Positions 7,413 through 11,799 of a stretch of DNA of 11,799 nt are shown piece after piece (position 1 is the stretch's first letter; every line of letters starts with the position of its first letter). Below the pieces are notes generated by a model that worked only from the letters and a program-made list of their open reading frames with translations, made no database searches and had not been told where the DNA came from. The position numbers and the translations under genes were made by a program. Source of the stretch: Podila epigama. Its lineage: Eukaryota > Mortierellomycota > Mortierellomycetes > Mortierellales > Mortierellaceae. The stretch covers positions 1 to 11,799 of the forward strand of contig JAAAVE010000944.1 of assembly GCA_015679605.1 (NCBI GenBank), in the 5' to 3' direction.

Positions 7413-10400
7413 TCAAAAATCCATCATGCACAGGAACCTTTCAACGATCTTCAGATTCGTTTCCAACTCATCCATATCGAGCACAACGACTTGACCCCTG
7501 TCCTCGCTATCCTCGTCATTGTCTTCTTCTTCTTCTTCTTCTTCTTCTTCTTCTTCTTCTTCTTCTTCTTCTCCTTCGTTATTTTTCTCTAGTCCCCACA
7601 CTTGCGGAGACTGTTCAAACTCTTTCCAGAATACCCACTCCTCTTCTCCAAGACGCTCACGTTCGGATTCAAAGAGCGTCCTTGTCCCATCCTGAGCACT
7701 CAGCTTTAAGCCGTATACGGGCATATCCGATGCTGCAGCAGACATACTTGGTAACTGCCCATCGATCAAGTGCCGCGAGAGAACTGCTGTTGGGAAGGTC
7801 ATCTGGTGTCGAATCTCGTCCGTGTCATCGCTGTGGTAGCTGGATGCATCGTCCATCTCTGGTACTTTCAGCATGTGGTCTCGTTGGTTGTAGTTTTGAT
7901 CGTGGCGATGTGGAGGAGGATGGGGACATCTATGCTGGAGCGATTCAAACCAGGTATGTTCTGATGCTGAATCTGCCATTGTGGATGGGTGCTCAACAAA
8001 TACAAGATGCGAAGGGAGCTCGGATGGTAATGGATCACGCTGGACACCAGGGTTTGCAAACAGGATATTGTCTTCGGATGTTCGTACTGGCGGCCATGAC
8101 ACTGTTGATGTTGCCATCGATGTTGCTGCTGCTTTGTCATCCGTTTGCTGATGTAGTTCGGGTTTCTTGGAATAAAACTTTGACAAAGTCAACGTATGTA
8201 ATAGACGCCTGAGTTTGTTCTGCTTTCGCCTTGGGTGGAACTCTGGTCGTGGTGGCAGTGGCGATAGAGTGGTGCCTTGAGCGATCGACTTTATTCGGAT
8301 CAGCTGTTGGTGTTGTTGACGCTGCTGCTCCAGCTCATCGGAGCGCTTGATTTGACTGAATGGATCGGTTTCTGAACAAGGCCTATATGATTCAGACCTC
8401 ATTTGTTTTTCTTGCTCGTGTCGTCGTCGAGATGCTTTCTGTTCAATCAACCCAAGAAACTGCTCTGGGGTCAAGACACGATTGCCGGATGCAAGAGCCA
8501 CAACGAGGTTTTGGAGCGTTTGGCTCAGACTATTGAATGCTTCCAGGACCAAGCCGAATCCGTTTTGAATGTTGTCAGAGTCCCTCCTCATCATGGTCGA
8601 ACGTCTTTGAAGGTTTAGTGCAGATGTAGAAGAGGAGGAGGCGGGACTTGGCGGTGGACTTGAAGTGCAGTAACTGGCTATGGTTGTGGATGCAAGTCGG
8701 GCGGAGGCATTTCCTGCATTTTCCTTCTCAACTTCTTCCTCATGCTCCTCCTCTAGACCTTCCTGCTTACGGAGAGCAGACATGGTTAAAGTGAATGGGA
8801 ATGGAGCCATCATCATCGGGGCCAGCCTTGTTAAAGGAGCCAGAGATGACACACTGTAGCGATTGGATAGCCGTGGTTGAACTTTTGTCATTTGAGGACG
8901 ACAATCATCCATTTCGTTCTGTCGGGTCCTAGCAGAGTGGCCCACTCTTGACCGATGCTCGATCCACCGATCCTCATGTTCACGCAAGAATGCAAGAAAG
9001 TTTTGCCAGACATGCATAGAGAGGGGCATATTCTTTGGGGTGATGATATACTTGCTTGAAGAGGCAGCGTTGTTGTTGTGCCCATTATCTTGGAGCTGTT
9101 TGCAGGCATCTTGTGCACCAGTTTCCTCCAAGATCATGTCTTTCTCCTCATTTATCTCATCTACCTCCTCCACGGTCTTGCAGCTGCTCGTGTTCTTGTG
9201 AGAATGCTCGACAGCACTTTGTCGTCTCATCCACTTGACCGACGACAAATGAACTCGTTTGCGTTGTTCAGGGTTACTCTTGGACTTTTGCAAAACCGCT
9301 TCGTTCTTGAGTTTGATAGACTCACGTCTCGTCTTGGTGGACCGTTTGATGAAAATCATTGATCTTGGTGGCACTGAGAGTGAATCGTTTAATCGAAAAC
9401 TGTTGACTGCAACGAACGGGAATGGATGTCCACCATATCTGTTGAACGGAACAATCACGCGAGGCTTTTTTGCAGGAGAATGATTTCTAGTTGCGTTGGG
9501 TCCCACGTGTGTTGCGCTGTTATTGTTCTTGTGGTAGCTGCCCTCCAAAGCGTCGTCATCCATGGCGATGTTATTGCCATTCGTATTCAATGGTAATCGT
9601 CCGCGCTGATGGTTACCAGATGTGCGTCGCATAATGGAACCAACAATGCCCCTGAGACCTCTTCGGTGGTGTCCAGCCATAGCTGTTGGGGTGACCGTGT
9701 CCGTTGCAAAAGTGCTATTGTCTGTTGTACTAGGGTCGAGGAAATGGAACGTGGCATCCGGTGCAGCTGGTGTATCGACAAAGAGTTGTCGAATCGGCTC
9801 TGTGTAGGCTGGTAAGAACCCTGCGTGGTGGAGATTGAGGATGGTCAAGATGTCACCCGTCAGAGGATCGATGACAAGCGATGTTGGCTCTAAAGCAGTG
9901 TGCGTAAAGACAATGGGCACGTTGCTAAAAATATGGGGCTGGTGTTGCTGGTGAGGCTTTGAATCTTCTGATGTGGACTCAAAGAGCGTGTCGTTCATAG
10001 TTAGATGAAGGACTCTTGGGAGTAAGGTCAACAGGGATTTCGGCAGTATGCAGTGGGCGTTTGGGGCCGCGTCTAGTCGGCCTAAAGCCACAAGGGTGTT
10101 GATGAGTCGGGTTCGTTCAAAAGCAGCAACAGAATTGTGGGTAGTGCTTTTGTGTGTGAATTGGAGTGGCCAGTGTTTCCTTTGATTGGAACCGTCGTCG
10201 TCTACTATGCATGTCAAATCGCGGATGCGATGTCCAGGGAGGGCGTTGCGGCTACGGTAAACCGATGTGTCCAGGTCAGATGTGTCTGAATGGATGCTAC
10301 TGTCCGAAGGAAAGGAGGTCGATGAGTGCACTGACATAGGTCGTGGGCTTGTCTTGCTTGTCTTGACATGCTCAGGAACAAGAGGAGTGATAGGCAGTTC

Positions 10401-11631
10401 TTGGATGACATCAAGAATGAGATCTGTAAAAGAAGTTAGAGGAGCGGGAGGGGACATTTATAACCTCCACATGTTTGTGACGCAAAGAAAGCCCACAAAA
10501 AGATCCATTCAATCTTCCTTACCAAGTCGAGAGTGGATGGGGGCTGGTTGAAAGACCTTTTCTTCAGGGTCACGATGGCGACGATTGTGGCAAAGTGAAT
10601 GAATGTCTGGAAGAGCAAAGCCGTTTACCATGGACTGTGGCGACTTGCGCATTTCATGCAGCAACTATTTGTTTTCATTTTTGGAGGTTAGTTTCGTGAA
10701 GAATCTATACCATTGTTCAGAAAAGATACTGAACTGGCATTACCTTGGCGATTTGGTTATTGAGGTGCTGTCTTTGTTGAGCGCCTAATGGAGGCGAGCC
10801 TTCGCCAGGTCCTTGATAGCAAATGCCCGACTTTGGGAACAAAGTGATAACAAAGCCCATGATGCCAAACGAGTCAACCAATTGGGCCATCTTAGGGTCA
10901 TGACCAAGATGGTAACCGTAGGCAAGTACCGTAGGTGGTTTGATGCTTGAGCTTTTTATGCAAATGAAGAATAGGAACAGCGTGAATAAAAAATAAAAAA
11001 AGCCGTAGCCTTAATCATTTTTAAAATGGCTTTTCAAAAAAATCGATAGGGCTCCTTACCATTCTGTACGCACCCATTCAATAGCACCAAGTTCATTCTC
11101 GATAGCAGCCTGAATATGGCGTTTGTGTAATTGAATTATCCCTCGTTGCCGTTCTCCATCTTGGTTCTGACCTTTGTTTGCATTCACCATTAGGGAAAGG
11201 TAGCACGAAGGATCATTATCAATCATTTGTGGAAAGATTCTACATAGAAATTTTTGCTTGTGGTCCGAGGTGGTCAGGATATATTGACGCGAAAGAGGGT
11301 CTTGTTCAAGACTGAAACGAGCGTCTATCTTATTATTATTATTCAGCAAAGTGGACGCTTGTGGATGCATAACCATACGCTGATGACGCATGGCTGGGCT
11401 AGGTGATACATTGAGCTCTTGTGCAAACTCGATGGTGACAGTTTTCATCTGTTGTTGTTGTTGTTTTTGTTGTGGGTCGTGTTGGTCTCTTTGTTTCGAT
11501 GGCTCATCGTCATCTGCACCAAGGATACCAACGCTCTGTAATAGTTGTGCAAACTTTTCAGGAGTAGGTTCCCAGGACAACGGCGAGCCGCTATGTGAAC
11601 GCGTCGAATGTTTGGATTTGAGAAAATCCAT
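7413..11631 (-). CDS. APH-fold pseudokinase-like protein with long disordered tail
   Basis: Function unknown. Model: complement of join(7413..10423, 10523..10664, 10744..10945, 11060..11631), 1308 aa; each junction keeps frame. Residues about 105-510 resemble the aminoglycoside phosphotransferase/choline kinase fold: a strand ending KFLCRIFP (127-134), a helix with E180 followed by WVRTECIKPPTVLAYG, a hinge-like segment GFVITLFPK (221-229), then HTALEPTS (480-487) and DPLTGDILTILN (491-502), which align with HGDLHPGN and the following VDP.TG.I..IIDWE. The catalytic Asp reads Ala482, Asn reads Ser487 and the metal-binding Asp reads Asn502, so kinase activity is unlikely. Residues beyond about 510 are low-complexity, with Ser/Gln-rich stretches, a coiled-coil-prone Glu-rich segment and about 17-18 consecutive Glu near 1255-1272. 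Gln and Asn runs also occur near the N-terminus (56-61, 97-100). The acceptor of exon 2 is ambiguous by 6 nt. Exon structure is fairly secure; family assignment is moderate. Confidence 0.7.
7522..7573. repeat. (TTC)n / (GAA)n coding microsatellite
   Basis: About 17 perfect trinucleotide units inside the last exon of the large minus-strand gene, read as GAA and coding poly-glutamate. Pure tracts of this length are prone to slippage, and the unit size keeps the frame. Confidence 0.9.
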
Positions 11632-11799
11632 CTGTGGGTACTATGGGGGAGTCGCTTTGCTGAATAAACAGAACTTTTTGTTGTGTATGTGTGGGTGTCA
11701 AGTAGTGTATTGTAGTGCAAGGTATGCGTGTATATCCGTATGTAATGTAGGGTACGAAGGTGAGAATGGGAACGTCCACAAGTATTCATGAACAAGGAT
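11632..11799 (-). promoter_or_regulatory. Upstream region of the large gene
   Basis: 168 bp 5' of the ATG at 11631, in gene orientation rich in CA/TA dinucleotides (CACACATACA-like) and A runs, typical of fungal leaders. No clear TATA box or known factor site is seen, and the region runs off the window. Confidence 0.4.

Noticed and set aside
7334-8212. Plus-strand ORF of 292 codons with a long Leu run
   Set aside because: It is a shadow of the minus-strand exon; the Leu run is the other-strand reading of the GAA repeat and no family features are seen.
11445-11795. ORFs on both strands at the right edge
   Set aside because: They overlap exon 1 of the large gene in other frames or its CA-rich leader, with biased, repetitive composition and no domain.

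Overview
The window is a compact piece of a fungal nuclear chromosome. It has spliceosomal introns of about 80-125 nt (longer in the housekeeping genes), a trehalose synthase/phosphatase fusion, poly(dA:dT) tracts, short intergenic regions and a fission-yeast-type HomolD box in a ribosomal-protein promoter. The protein flavour (zygomycete-like Tps2 sequence, alanine/lysine-rich linker histone) fits an early-diverging fungus, probably Mucoromycota. That placement is inference, and I cannot name a genus.

Layout. (1) 1-997, minus strand: 5' part of a linker histone H1 gene, three exons, running off the left edge. (2) 998-1937: shared divergent regulatory region with poly(A) tracts, cell-cycle-type and stress-type motifs, two inverted repeats and two possible uORFs. 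(3) 1938-5537, plus strand: an eight-exon gene for a 949-residue Tps2-type protein with an N-terminal GT20 (trehalose-6-phosphate synthase-like) domain and a C-terminal HAD phosphatase domain. Its intron 6 is best read as a GC-AG intron that splits the catalytic DxD motif. (4) 5714-7255, minus strand: ribosomal protein eL36, three exons, 102 aa, tail-to-tail with the trehalose gene. (5) 7413-11631, minus strand: a four-exon gene for a protein of about 1308 aa. Its first 500 residues look like a degenerate aminoglycoside/choline-kinase (APH) fold, followed by a long low-complexity tail with a run of about 17-18 glutamates. (6) 11632-11799: its upstream region.

The genes do not form a functional cluster. 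Histone H1 and eL36 are housekeeping genes, Tps2-like makes trehalose for stress tolerance, and the large protein is uncharacterised. The long single-exon ORF of the large gene is not a complete gene: three upstream exons join it in frame, and the Met at 10457 that would look like its start lies in intron 3.

I found no mobile element, tRNA, rRNA, CRISPR array or viral sequence. The items most worth follow-up are the APH-fold pseudokinase, the GC-AG intron inside the phosphatase active site, and the probably non-catalytic synthase domain. I see no new multi-gene system.
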